Of a stretch of 64,000 nucleotides of DNA, positions 57,079-64,000 are shown in pieces; positions within the stretch are counted from its first letter, which is position 1, and every line of letters begins with the position of its first letter. Location of the stretch: positions 124,001 through 188,000 of the forward strand of contig NZ_JAKQZG010000008.1 of NCBI RefSeq assembly GCF_024359545.1, read 5' to 3'. The stretch comes from Jiella marina. Lineage in GTDB: Bacteria; Pseudomonadota; Alphaproteobacteria; Rhizobiales; Rhizobiaceae. The position numbers and the translations under genes are program-made. The notes beneath the pieces are model-generated. The model saw only the letters and a list, made by a program, of their open reading frames with translations, ran no database searches and was not told the origin of the DNA.

Positions 57079-57102
57079 CCAATCGAATTGGCAATCATTG
57101 CC
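57079..57102. promoter_or_regulatory. Overlapping dyads, candidate ParD operator
   Basis: CCAATCGAATTGG (57079-57091) and GGCAATCATTGCC (57090-57102) are two adjoining dyads 33-56 bases before parD; a further CCATAATTGG follows. ParD antitoxins repress their own operon from such repeats, so this is the likely autoregulatory site. Confidence 0.6.
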
Positions 57103-57134
57103 ATAATTGGGGAGTCGTACAAACGGAGCGAGAC

Positions 57135-57386
57135 ATGGCGACGATGAATGTTTCCCTGCCCGACGCAATGAAAGAATGGGTGGAAGCCCAGGCTGGGACC
57201 GGACGCTACAGTAACGCCAGCGACTATGTGCGCGACCTCATCCGCCGCGATCAGGACCGCGCCGCAAAAATAGCTCACATGCAAGCCTTGGTGACAGAAG
57301 GTCTGGAGAGCGGCGTCAGCCCCCTCTCCATGGACGATATCGAACTCGCAGCCCGCCGAAATGCCGGTCTCGATCCAGCGGAATGA
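57135..57386 (+). CDS. parD: ParD-family antitoxin
   Basis: 83 residues. The N-terminal ribbon-helix-helix MATMNVSLPDAMKEWVEAQAGTGRYSNASDYVRDLIRRDQDR (residues 1-42) is typical of ParD1/CC2985-type antitoxins and binds DNA as a dimer; the acidic C-terminal tail would wrap the toxin. GGAGCGAGAC precedes the ATG. The stop overlaps the toxin start as ATGA. Confidence 0.92.
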   Translation: MATMNVSLPDAMKEWVEAQAGTGRYSNASDYVRDLIRRDQDRAAKIAHMQALVTEGLESGVSPLSMDDIELAARRNAGLDPAE

Positions 57387-57667
57387 TCTACAGGCTGACA
57401 GTAAAGGCGGCGGAGGATATTGAGCGCATTTACGTGGACGGGATACGTCTTTTCGGAGCGGAGCAAGCCGTCCGCTATCATGCGCGCATCCGACAAAGCT
57501 TCGAAACACTCGCGCGACATCCAGAGCTCGCCCGCGAGCGAATCGAGTTGAGCACTTCGGTTCGCATCCATCCCTGCGGTACACACATCATCATCTACAA
57601 GATCGACAAGGAAGGCGTTCTGATCGTTCGCGTTCGCCATGGCCACGAAGATTGGCTCGATAGCTGA
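57383..57667 (+). CDS. parE: ParE-family toxin
   Basis: 94 residues of the RelE/ParE fold: YRLTVKAAEDIERIYVDGIRLFG, then LARHPELARERIELSTSVRIHPCGTHIIIYKIDKEGVLIVRVRHGHEDW, ending in the strand pattern IYKxxxxxVLIxRVRHGxxDW of ParE toxins that target gyrase. It is coupled to parD. The pair is chromosomal, so it is a stress or addiction module rather than evidence of a plasmid. Confidence 0.92.
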   Translation: MIYRLTVKAAEDIERIYVDGIRLFGAEQAVRYHARIRQSFETLARHPELARERIELSTSVRIHPCGTHIIIYKIDKEGVLIVRVRHGHEDWLDS

Positions 57668-57724
57668 TCTCTGATTTCGTGTGAACTAATCACCGGGGAC
57701 GCCGGTAACTCTGCTGTCTCCGCC

Positions 57725-58609
57725 TCACCGATTGCGCAACAGCGGCGTCTTTTGCGGCCAGACGGTCTTTTCCTTCTCGCGCACGAAGGTGAAGAGACCG
57801 GAGATGCCGACCAGCGCCATCCCGACCATCGCGAGGACGTCGGGATATTCTCCGAAGAACGCCGCGCCGAGGACCGCCGCCCAGATGATCTGGCTGTACT
57901 GGGTGGGCGCGACGCTGGAGGCCGGGGCGAGGCGGGTGGCGAAGACGAGGAGGAGATGCGCCAGGCCGACGACGAGGCCGCCGAAAAGCAGCAGCGGCCA
58001 GAGATCGAGGCTCGGCGTGGCGAAACTCGGAATCATGAGGAGGCCGTTGACGACGATGGCGGCGACGAGCACCGCGCCGATCAGCGTCACGCGTCTTTCG
58101 CTTGGCCCCAGCACGCGCAGGACCAGCACGGTGGCAGCCCCGCAGATCGCGACGCCGATGGCGGCGAAATGGCCGGGCAGGATCTCGCGAAAGCCCGGCC
58201 GCACGACGAGAAGCACGCCCGCCAGGCCCCCGAACACCGCGAGCCAGCGGCGCCAGCCGATCTCTTCCTTCAACACCACGAAAGAAAACACCGTGACGAA
58301 GATCGGCAGGAGGAAGATCAGGGCGTAGGCTTCGGCGAGCGGGAGCGTCGTGAAGGCGACGACGCCGAGTATTCCGCCCATCGTGCCGCTCGCCATGCGG
58401 AGCACCAGAAGCCCCGGTCGTTTCGGCACGAAGACGTTCGACCAATTGTCCTCGGGGCGCTTGGTGAAGAGCGCCGGGATCAGCGCGAAGAGCGAGATGA
58501 AGAATCCGATCTCGAAGACCGGCAGCCGATCACCGATCGCTTTCAGCGTGGCATCACCGCATGCAAACGAGAAATACGCCGCGAAGGCGAGGAGAATGCC
58601 GATTTGCAT
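57725..58609 (-). CDS. DMT-superfamily transporter (EamA)
   Basis: 294 residues with ten helices in two EamA repeats: the first from MQIGILLAFAAYFSFACGDATLKAIG, the second from FAAIGVAICGAATVLVLRVLG. PLAEAYALIFLLPIFVTVFSFVVLKEEIGWRRWLAVFGGLAGVLLVVRPG is the classic EamA end of repeat one. I chose the ATG at 58609, at the start of helix one, over an upstream start 27 residues earlier. Likely a metabolite exporter; substrate unknown. Confidence 0.88.
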   Translation of the reverse strand: MQIGILLAFAAYFSFACGDATLKAIGDRLPVFEIGFFISLFALIPALFTKRPEDNWSNVFVPKRPGLLVLRMASGTMGGILGVVAFTTLPLAEAYALIFLLPIFVTVFSFVVLKEEIGWRRWLAVFGGLAGVLLVVRPGFREILPGHFAAIGVAICGAATVLVLRVLGPSERRVTLIGAVLVAAIVVNGLLMIPSFATPSLDLWPLLLFGGLVVGLAHLLLVFATRLAPASSVAPTQYSQIIWAAVLGAAFFGEYPDVLAMVGMALVGISGLFTFVREKEKTVWPQKTPLLRNR

Positions 58610-58698
58610 GGAGAGGCTCGATCGGAAGGAGGTTCCATCCCGATACTGCCGATGATCCGCCCCAGGCAAGCGCACGTTTCGCGACGTCACGATATAAT

Positions 58699-58808
58699 GC
58701 GGGACCGTTCTTCGCGGGCAACAGAATGGGCGCGCTCAACAGAATGGGAATGAAAGATTGCAAACACGAAAAAGGGCAGCGAGGGGGGAGCTGCCCTTTT
58801 TCGTTTGC
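58699..58808 (+). ncRNA. Possible small RNA ending in the 58760-58808 hairpin
   Basis: A TATAAT box at 58693-58698 and a strong terminator about 65-110 bases downstream frame a short transcript with no reading frame and a tandem 12-base repeat inside. No good -35 box is visible, and the boundaries are only approximate. A minus-strand transcript ending in the same hairpin is equally possible. I match it to no known RNA family. Confidence 0.3.
58760..58808. terminator. Strong bidirectional intrinsic terminator
   Basis: Arms of 19 bases (GCAAAC, then after a two-base bulge GAAAAAGGGCAGC, pairing with GCTGCCCTTTTTC and GTTTGC) enclose a nine-base loop. GC core plus T run on either strand. It lies about 150 bases upstream of the leftward DMT gene start and does not follow any annotated gene, so it probably ends an unannotated short transcript. 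Confidence 0.8.
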
Positions 58809-59204
58809 ATTGTGCGATCGAGGGGGATGATCGCTTGGGGGTGCCTGAATAATGCGCCAACCGAATAGGGGTTCCCGCGAAGACGAATTTTTTTCAGATT
58901 TTTTCGAGCCTCTTTCGAAACTCCGCTCTCCCGGCGTTTGAACGTCCTTGCGGGATGCATTTCGTGGCCTGACGATCGGCTCCGACCGCGGTCTCCTCTG
59001 GTTCGTTCCACCCGATCCTATTGTTCGCCCAGAATGGCCGTGGTGCGGTTCCGATCCGGGATTTCGCGCCCGCCTTGCCTCGGCCCGTGATTTTGCGTAT
59101 CAGGGCGCCCGTTCTTCGACAGTTTCGTGCGGCGTTCCGGCCGGGTCGAAACGGCGTAGCCTTACCGGCCCGCCGCATCATGTCGAAGCCAATCATTCGA
59201 ATGA

Positions 59205-59254
59205 ACGAAACGGTCATTCCGTCCAACCGCACGGGTTCGAGCCCCGTCTTTCGT
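59205..59254 (+). promoter_or_regulatory. tRNA T-arm-like leader element before rbfA-truB
   Basis: ACGGGTTCGAGCCCCGT at 59231-59247 has the exact T-arm geometry: five-pair stem and seven-base loop TTCGAGC. It contains GTTCGAGCC, the GUUCNANNC pattern that TruB-type enzymes prefer. Outer arms ACGAAA (59205-59210) and TTTCGT (59249-59254) close a three-way structure that also holds a CGG/CCG hairpin (59211-59221). There is no D-arm and no proper anticodon arm, so it is not a normal tRNA. The rbfA start is 31 bases after the T-arm. Confidence 0.5.
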
Positions 59255-59278
59255 CCGCACTTATTCGACAGGTAGAAT

Positions 59279-59737
59279 TTGGCCCGGAAATCCACCACCC
59301 GGAAATCGTCCTCGGCTCCGTCGCAGCGCATGCTGTCCGTGGGCGAGAAGGTGCGCCACGCGCTGACCGAGATCTTCCAGCGCGGCGAGATCCGCGATCC
59401 GCTTCTCGAGAAGGCCGTCGTTTCGGTCTCGGAAGTGCGGATGTCGCCCGACCTGAAGCTCGCGACCGCCTACGTGACCGTGCTCGGCCAGGACGAGACC
59501 AAGCCCTTCGTCGACGCCTTGAACAAGAACGCGCGGTTCATTCGCGGACGTCTGACGCCGGCGTTGAAGGAAATGAAATACATGCCGGAGGTGCGGTTCC
59601 GCACCGACACCTCCTTCGACAATTTTGCCAGGATCGACGCGCTCCTGAAGTCGCCCGAGGTCCAACGCGACCTCGACCATGGCGACGATGAGGACGGCGC
59701 GGCGCCGGCGGATCACGAACACGGAGAGAAGAACTGA
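59279..59737 (+). CDS. rbfA: Ribosome-binding factor A
   Basis: 30S maturation factor binding 16S rRNA, 152 residues. A TAG lies two codons upstream in frame, so the start is either the TTG at 59279 (AGGT just before it) or the ATG at 59330; the TTG keeps the [18 protein letters not shown] start seen in rhizobial RbfA. The KH-like core [24 protein letters not shown] ... [37 protein letters not shown] is complete, followed by an acidic/His-rich tail. The stop overlaps truB. Confidence 0.93.
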   Translation: MARKSTTRKSSSAPSQRMLSVGEKVRHALTEIFQRGEIRDPLLEKAVVSVSEVRMSPDLKLATAYVTVLGQDETKPFVDALNKNARFIRGRLTPALKEMKYMPEVRFRTDTSFDNFARIDALLKSPEVQRDLDHGDDEDGAAPADHEHGEKN

Positions 59738-60720
59738 TGGCACGGCGCGGCAAGAAGCCCAAGGGGCGGCCGATCAATGGCTGGATCATCCTCGACAAGC
59801 CGAAGGGCATGGGTTCGACGGATGCGGTGGCCAAGCTGAAATGGCTCTATTTCGCCCAGAAGGCGGGCCATGCCGGCACGCTCGATCCGCTTGCCTCCGG
59901 CATGCTGCCGATCGCGCTGGGTGACGCGACCAAGACCGTTCCCTTCGTCATGGACGGGCGCAAGGTCTATCGCTTCACCGTGCGCTGGGGCGCGGAGACG
60001 ACGACCGACGACACCGAAGGCCCGGTGACAAAGACCGCCGACGAACGCCCCGCGCGCGCTGAGATCGAAGCGGCCATGTCCCACTATATCGGGGAAATCA
60101 CCCAGGTTCCGCCAACCTTTTCGGCGGTGAAGATCGCCGGCGAGCGCGCCTATGATCTCGCCCGCGAGGGCGAGACCGTGGAGATCCAGCCCCGCACCGT
60201 CGTCGTCCACCGGCTCGAGATCGTCGACATGCCCGACGCCGAAACGACGGTGTTCGAGGCCGAATGCGGCAAGGGCACCTATGTGCGCGCAATCGCCCGC
60301 GACATGGGCCGCGAACTCGGCTGCTACGGCCATGTCACGGATCTGCGCCGCGTCGCCGTCGGTGCGTTTTCCGAAGACGACCTGGTGCCGCTGGACGAGC
60401 TGGAGGCCGCCGCCGAAGAGGGCCGCGAGGAACTCGATGCCGAAGCCATCGAGTCCGGCGCCAAGGCGCGGGTCGTCGATTTCGCCCCGCTCGACGAATA
60501 CCTGGTCGAGCCGGCGGCGGCGCTCGCCGATCTTTACGAGGTGATGCTCTCGGACGATCAGGCAAGTCGCGTCCTGTCCGGCAATCCGGTGATCCTGAGA
60601 GGCCGCGACGCTCCGGTCTTCTGCGAGGAGGCCTTCGCCACGGGCCACGGCCGACTGATCGCGTTGGGAGCCATCGAACAGGGCTCCTTCAAGCCGAAAC
60701 GGGTCTTTGCCGGGCGCTGA
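59737..60720 (+). CDS. truB: tRNA pseudouridine-55 synthase
   Basis: Makes pseudouridine at U55 of the tRNA T-loop. 327 residues. Active-site [22 protein letters not shown] with the catalytic Asp (near 50); [40 protein letters not shown]-terminal PUA-like domain with a FxxxSxxKPKRVFA-type end. It overlaps the rbfA stop as TGATG. rpsO and pnp, which usually follow, are missing. A T-arm-like sequence lies in the leader of this operon. Confidence 0.95.
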   Translation: MARRGKKPKGRPINGWIILDKPKGMGSTDAVAKLKWLYFAQKAGHAGTLDPLASGMLPIALGDATKTVPFVMDGRKVYRFTVRWGAETTTDDTEGPVTKTADERPARAEIEAAMSHYIGEITQVPPTFSAVKIAGERAYDLAREGETVEIQPRTVVVHRLEIVDMPDAETTVFEAECGKGTYVRAIARDMGRELGCYGHVTDLRRVAVGAFSEDDLVPLDELEAAAEEGREELDAEAIESGAKARVVDFAPLDEYLVEPAAALADLYEVMLSDDQASRVLSGNPVILRGRDAPVFCEEAFATGHGRLIALGAIEQGSFKPKRVFAGR

Positions 60721-60753
60721 TCGCCACCGACGGCGAGGGGCCGTCGGAACCTC

Positions 60754-61902
60754 ATGGCCGACTTCCCGCTTGTTCCCGCTCGTGAAGACCGGAAACGGCG
60801 GAGACGCGGCCATATGATCAAGGTGCCGGGGCACAAGAGGCGAAAGAAGAAGCGCGAGGCGGCCAAGCGCTCGGCCGTGGGGGCGCCTCCGGGCGAACTC
60901 GTCGCCGATCCGCACGCCTCCCAATCCCGGCTCACTGCAATCGGGCTCGGCAATGGCCGCAATCTGAAGCGCGAGGCGGTCAGCCTGGAGGAAGCTCTCG
61001 CGCTTCGGAGCGAATGGCCGCTCCTCTGGCTCGACTGCGCCGGGCTCGCCGACATCGATCTGATCGAGCGGATCGGCGCAGCCTTCGGCCTTCATCCCCT
61101 ATCCCTCGAAGACGTGGTCAACACCGACCAGCGGCCGAAATGCGAGGCCTATGAGGCGCATGCCTTCGTGGTCATGCGGATGCTGTCGGGCGAGGAGAGC
61201 GAACAGCTTTCCGTGTTCTTCGGCGAGGGCTTCGTCCTGACTTTTCAGGAGCGGCCAGCGGATGTCTTCGATCCCGTGCGCGCACGTATCGCCAAGGGCG
61301 CGCCGCGGCTTCACAATGGCGGCGCGGACTATCTCGCCTATGCGCTGATCGACGCCGTTGTCGACGCCTATTTCCCGCTGGTCGATACCCAGGCCGACCG
61401 GATCGACGGGCTCGAGGATGCGATCTTCGAGGATGTCGACGCGGTGCAGGTGCCCGAACTCCACCATATGCGCCGCGAGATGCTGACCATGCGTCGCTAC
61501 CTTCGCCCCACGCGGGACGCTCTGGGCGTCATCCTGCGCCTGGATCGCCCTTGGCTGAACGACGAGACCAAGGTCTATTTCGGCGACGTCCAGGATCACT
61601 GCGACCAGCTGATCGATCTGAACGACACCTATCGCGATACGGCGGCCGGGCTCATCGACCTGCACATGACGCTTTCGGCCGCCCAGACCAACGAGGTGAT
61701 CAATCTGCTCACCATCGTCTCGACGATCTTCATCCCCTTGAGCTTTCTCGCCGGCCTTTGGGGCATGAACTTCAATCCCGAGCTTTCCGACTGGAACATG
61801 CCGCTGACCCAGTCGCCGATCGGCTATCCGCTCGCGCTTGGCCTGATGCTCGTTCTGGCGGTCGGCTTGCTGGTCTATTTCAAGAAAAGGCGCTGGATCT
61901 GA
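60754..61902 (+). CDS. corA: CorA family magnesium/cobalt transporter
   Basis: 382 residues. A basic N-terminus, a cytoplasmic alpha/beta and long-helix domain (LHPLSLEDVVNTDQRPKCEAYEAHAFVVMRML; YALIDAVVDAYFPLVDTQADRIDGLEDAIF), then two C-terminal helices around the signature GMN in LAGLWGMNFNPEL, ending KKRRWI. The first 25-40 residues are unusually Arg/Lys-rich; the ATG at 60814 (MIKVPGHKRRKKK) is an alternative start. It is separated by two bases from the downstream esterase. Confidence 0.92.
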   Translation: MADFPLVPAREDRKRRRRGHMIKVPGHKRRKKKREAAKRSAVGAPPGELVADPHASQSRLTAIGLGNGRNLKREAVSLEEALALRSEWPLLWLDCAGLADIDLIERIGAAFGLHPLSLEDVVNTDQRPKCEAYEAHAFVVMRMLSGEESEQLSVFFGEGFVLTFQERPADVFDPVRARIAKGAPRLHNGGADYLAYALIDAVVDAYFPLVDTQADRIDGLEDAIFEDVDAVQVPELHHMRREMLTMRRYLRPTRDALGVILRLDRPWLNDETKVYFGDVQDHCDQLIDLNDTYRDTAAGLIDLHMTLSAAQTNEVINLLTIVSTIFIPLSFLAGLWGMNFNPELSDWNMPLTQSPIGYPLALGLMLVLAVGLLVYFKKRRWI

Positions 61903-61904
61903 TC

Positions 61905-62837
61905 ATGCTGACAACCCAAGCCAAAGCCGTGCTGGCCGATCTCGCCCGCAAGAGTAGCGCCCAGATCGACCCCGCCGACGATGCGCAGAAGCTGGCGCAA
62001 GCGCGGGCTCTGACCGGGTCGCTGGCTGATTATTCCGGGACGGCGCCGGCGGAGGTGACCGCGGAGGAAGTCGAGCTGGACGATCTGGCCGGCCCGATCC
62101 GCGTCCGGCTCTATCGACCGGGGGAGGGCGGCGAGTGTCTTCTCATCTGGTATCATGGTGGCGGCGCCATGGCCGGCTCCCTCGACAGCCACGACACGGC
62201 GCTTCGGCAGCTCTCTGCCGCCACGGGGCGCGTGATCGCGTCGGTGGATTATCGTCTCGCCCCTGAGCATGTTTCTCCGGCTCCGCAGCAGGACTGCATT
62301 GCCGCGACGCGGGCGCTACTCGCCCGTGCCAGGGAATTCGGCTGCGATCCGGATCGGGTCGCGATCGGCGGCGATTCCATCGGCGGGCTGTTCGCGGCCG
62401 TGGTGGCGATCGCGCTCCGCGACGCCGGCGAAGCGATGCCCTCGGCCATGATCATGCTCTATCCGAACACCGATCTGAGGCCCGATCGCCCTTTCGCCTC
62501 GCTCGACAGCGAGGCCGGAAACGTGATGACACGCGAATCCCTCGCCTATGAGAACACGCTCTTCGTCCCGCGCGTCGAGGACCGCACCGATCCGTCCGTC
62601 TCGCCGCTGCTGGCGCCCGATCTGTCGCGGCTGCCGTCGACGCTGCTCGTTCTCTGCGAGCACGACCCGCTGCGCGACGAGGGCGAGGCCTTCGGCCGTC
62701 GGCTGGCCGAGGCCGGGGTCCGGCTGGAACAGCGCCTCTACCCGGGCATGATCCACGGCTTCCTGCAGATGGACGGTTGGATCGAGACTGCAGCGGATTT
62801 GCGGACCGACATTGCCCACTTCCTGTCCTCGCATTGA
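61905..62837 (+). CDS. Alpha/beta hydrolase, hormone-sensitive-lipase (family IV) type
   Basis: 310 residues. Oxyanion hole YHGGGAMAGS (near 83), VDYRLAPEH, nucleophile Ser in GGDSIGGLFAA (GDSxGG, near 155), Asp in CEHDPLRDEG (near 250) and His in MIHGF (near 280) are all present, the complete bacterial HSL-family triad. Cytoplasmic esterase on short-chain acyl esters; natural substrate unknown. It starts two bases after corA, so the two are cotranscribed. Confidence 0.93.
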   Translation: MLTTQAKAVLADLARKSSAQIDPADDAQKLAQARALTGSLADYSGTAPAEVTAEEVELDDLAGPIRVRLYRPGEGGECLLIWYHGGGAMAGSLDSHDTALRQLSAATGRVIASVDYRLAPEHVSPAPQQDCIAATRALLARAREFGCDPDRVAIGGDSIGGLFAAVVAIALRDAGEAMPSAMIMLYPNTDLRPDRPFASLDSEAGNVMTRESLAYENTLFVPRVEDRTDPSVSPLLAPDLSRLPSTLLVLCEHDPLRDEGEAFGRRLAEAGVRLEQRLYPGMIHGFLQMDGWIETAADLRTDIAHFLSSH

Positions 62838-62879
62838 GGGAAGCGTCGCCGAACGAGCGATGAGGGCCAGGAGACCGCC

Positions 62880-63830
62880 TCAGCCGAGCGCGGGCAGGCC
62901 GAGATCCGATCTGCGGGGAAGGTCGGCCCCCTTGCGCGAGCAGGTGACGGCGGCGGCGCTGATGGCGAATTTCAGCAGTTCCTCGACATCCTCGGTGGAA
63001 AAACCCGCGATCGCCTCGCGGCGCAACGCGTTGCGTTCCTTGAGGCCCGCGAGCAGTGCGGCCTGGAACGTGTCGCCCGCCCCGACCGTATCGACGACAT
63101 TCACCTGCTGTCCCGGCGCCATGGCGGAGACGCCGTTCGCCGTGCCCGCGACGGCGCCCTGTTCGCCGAGCGTGACGACGGCCATCTGGGCGCCCGCGGC
63201 GATCCAGTCGGCAATCACGCTTTCGGCTGCCCGGCCGGGATAGAGCTGCGCCAAATCCTCCTCGCTCGCCTTCACGAGGCTGGCGAGCGGCACGATCTCG
63301 TCGACCTTGGCCCGCCAGACGTCGAGGTCCGGCTCGATCGAGGCACGGACATTCGGGTCGTAGGAGATGAAGCGGCGCGGGGCCTCCTGCTTGACCAGCC
63401 GCACCAGCGCCGAGGCCGTCGGCTCGGTCACCGTGGAATAGGAGGCGAGGTGGACCGCCTCCAGTTCCTCGGGAAAACTGTTGGGCACTTCGTCGGGCTC
63501 GATCGAGCGATCGGCGGTTCCTTCGATATAGAAGGCGTAAGCCGCCGAGCCGTCCGGACCCAGCGAGACCATGGCGAGCGTCGTCTGCCGATCCGTCGGG
63601 ATCAGGAAGCGCTGGTCGATCCTTTCGCGCTCCATGAAGCCGCGCACCTTCTCGCCGAACAGGTCGCACGACATCTTGGTGAAGAAGGCGGAGTGATGCC
63701 CGAGCCGGGCAAGCCCCAGCGCGACGTTGAGCGGCGAGCCGCCGACCCGGCCAGACAGGGAAGCGGCCGCGACGTCGTCGGTGGGCTGGGCGAAGAGATC
63801 GAACAGGCAATCTCCGCAACTGAGAAACAT
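62880..63830 (-). CDS. PfkB family sugar kinase (fructokinase-like)
   Basis: Ribokinase-fold kinase, 316 residues. N-terminal GGSPLNVALGLARLGHHSAFFTKM binds the sugar; C-terminal DTVGAGDTFQAALLAGL (near 252) carries the anion hole and catalytic Asp. SYDPNVRASIEPD is typical of fructokinases, but the exact sugar is not decided. It is monocistronic and convergent with the esterase, 42 bases apart. Confidence 0.92.
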   Translation of the reverse strand: MFLSCGDCLFDLFAQPTDDVAAASLSGRVGGSPLNVALGLARLGHHSAFFTKMSCDLFGEKVRGFMERERIDQRFLIPTDRQTTLAMVSLGPDGSAAYAFYIEGTADRSIEPDEVPNSFPEELEAVHLASYSTVTEPTASALVRLVKQEAPRRFISYDPNVRASIEPDLDVWRAKVDEIVPLASLVKASEEDLAQLYPGRAAESVIADWIAAGAQMAVVTLGEQGAVAGTANGVSAMAPGQQVNVVDTVGAGDTFQAALLAGLKERNALRREAIAGFSTEDVEELLKFAISAAAVTCSRKGADLPRRSDLGLPALG

Positions 63831-63881
63831 GGACGACCCTTTCGGATGGCTTTTGGCGCTTAGCCCCAGCCGCTAGCAGGA

Positions 63882-64000
63882 ATGCCGCGTCCAGAAAAGA
63901 GAACGCACCCTTCCTTCGTCTGTCCCGCCCCCTATGATCCGCCCGACCGGGTGTCCGAGATCCCGGTTGTTCTCGAAGACGATGCGGAGGCCTTCATGCC
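63882..64000 (+). CDS. Start of a reading frame running off the window
   Basis: An ATG at 63882 behind AGCAGGA opens a frame to the window end (MPRPEKRTHPSFVCPAPYDPPDR, continuing 16 more residues), with G/C-rich third positions in its later codons as in local genes. Too short to assign. It is divergent from the sugar kinase with 51 bases between. Confidence 0.4.
   Translation, partial: MPRPEKRTHPSFVCPAPYDPPDRVSEIPVVLEDDAEAFM

Larger units (their letters stand above)
58610..59204. other. Long non-coding interval upstream of rbfA
   Basis: About 600 bases without a gene of neighbouring codon use. It holds a tandem repeat (CAACAGAATGGG at 58719-58730 and 58737-58748), a TATAAT-like box at 58693-58698, the strong hairpin at 58760-58808, and T-rich runs near 58890-58905. 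infB, normally found here, is absent. Confidence 0.6.

Noticed and set aside
53539-57147. Very long open frame antisense to pyruvate carboxylase
   Set aside because: It mirrors the pyc codon pattern in a high-G+C gene, has low-complexity His/Arg/Gly-rich composition and no family match.
58719-58748. CRISPR-like tandem repeat
   Set aside because: Only two copies of 12 bases with a six-base gap; no array and no cas genes.
59160-59260. Complete tRNA gene upstream of rbfA
   Set aside because: Only the T-arm is canonical. There is no D-arm, the would-be anticodon arm has a five-base loop, and the acceptor-like stem has six pairs without CCA.

Overview
The window is a high-G+C, gene-dense chromosomal segment that looks alphaproteobacterial, most likely Hyphomicrobiales (Rhizobiales). 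Pointers are a Rhizobium-type asparaginase, a rhizobial-type Sel1-like short protein, the DUF2849-cysI-DUF934-cysH sulfur operon, a candidate RirA-type iron box, a candidate CtrA box, ZapA next to a DUF4164 protein, and a long single-chain pyruvate carboxylase. ACC deaminase and a probable quinate/shikimate cassette suggest contact with plants. I saw no rRNA, complete tRNA, CRISPR array, intact insertion sequence or prophage.

Layout. 1-6.5 kb: acetoacetyl-CoA synthetase (5' end cut), then a leftward TRAP transporter plus quinate/shikimate dehydrogenase operon with a divergent GntR regulator and a 14-bp palindrome between them. 6.7-10.4 kb: a GAF-GGDEF-EAL protein, a small exported protein and a methyltransferase behind a CtrA-like site. 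10.6-18.7 kb: a DadA-like oxidase and ACC deaminase, converging on a five-gene peptide ABC importer that carries an inverted pair of 23-bp palindromic repeats. 18.8-22.3 kb: assimilatory sulfate/sulfite reduction. 22.6-26 kb: siderophore receptor and RhtX-like importer under a candidate iron box. 26-32.6 kb: UbiH-like hydroxylase, TesB, a response regulator, a GGDEF-EAL phosphodiesterase and a photolyase.

32.8-38.4 kb: a 1348-residue exported caspase-like protein with an OmpA-family partner, followed by about 0.8 kb without genes. The middle of the caspase gene is conspicuously A+T-rich but stays in frame. 38.4-47.8 kb: asparaginase, DUF3750, zinc alcohol dehydrogenase, TerC, Sel1-like protein, HisC-like aminotransferase, gamma carbonic anhydrase, TSUP transporter and CobQ. 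48-57 kb: gap and tkt leftward, DUF4164-zapA-lipoprotein hydrolase rightward, pyruvate carboxylase leftward. 57-64 kb: ParDE, a DMT exporter, rbfA-truB cut off from their usual nusA-infB and rpsO-pnp neighbours, CorA, an HSL-type esterase, a PfkB sugar kinase and the start of one more frame.

The most unusual signals are (i) a perfect tRNA T-arm look-alike carrying the TruB recognition motif in the leader of rbfA-truB, which could be an autoregulatory site or a tRNA relic; (ii) the exported caspase/OmpA pair with its compositionally foreign core; (iii) a possible small RNA ending in a strong bidirectional terminator near 58.8 kb. All positions and motifs were read by eye; functional calls rest on family recognition, and no database search was run.
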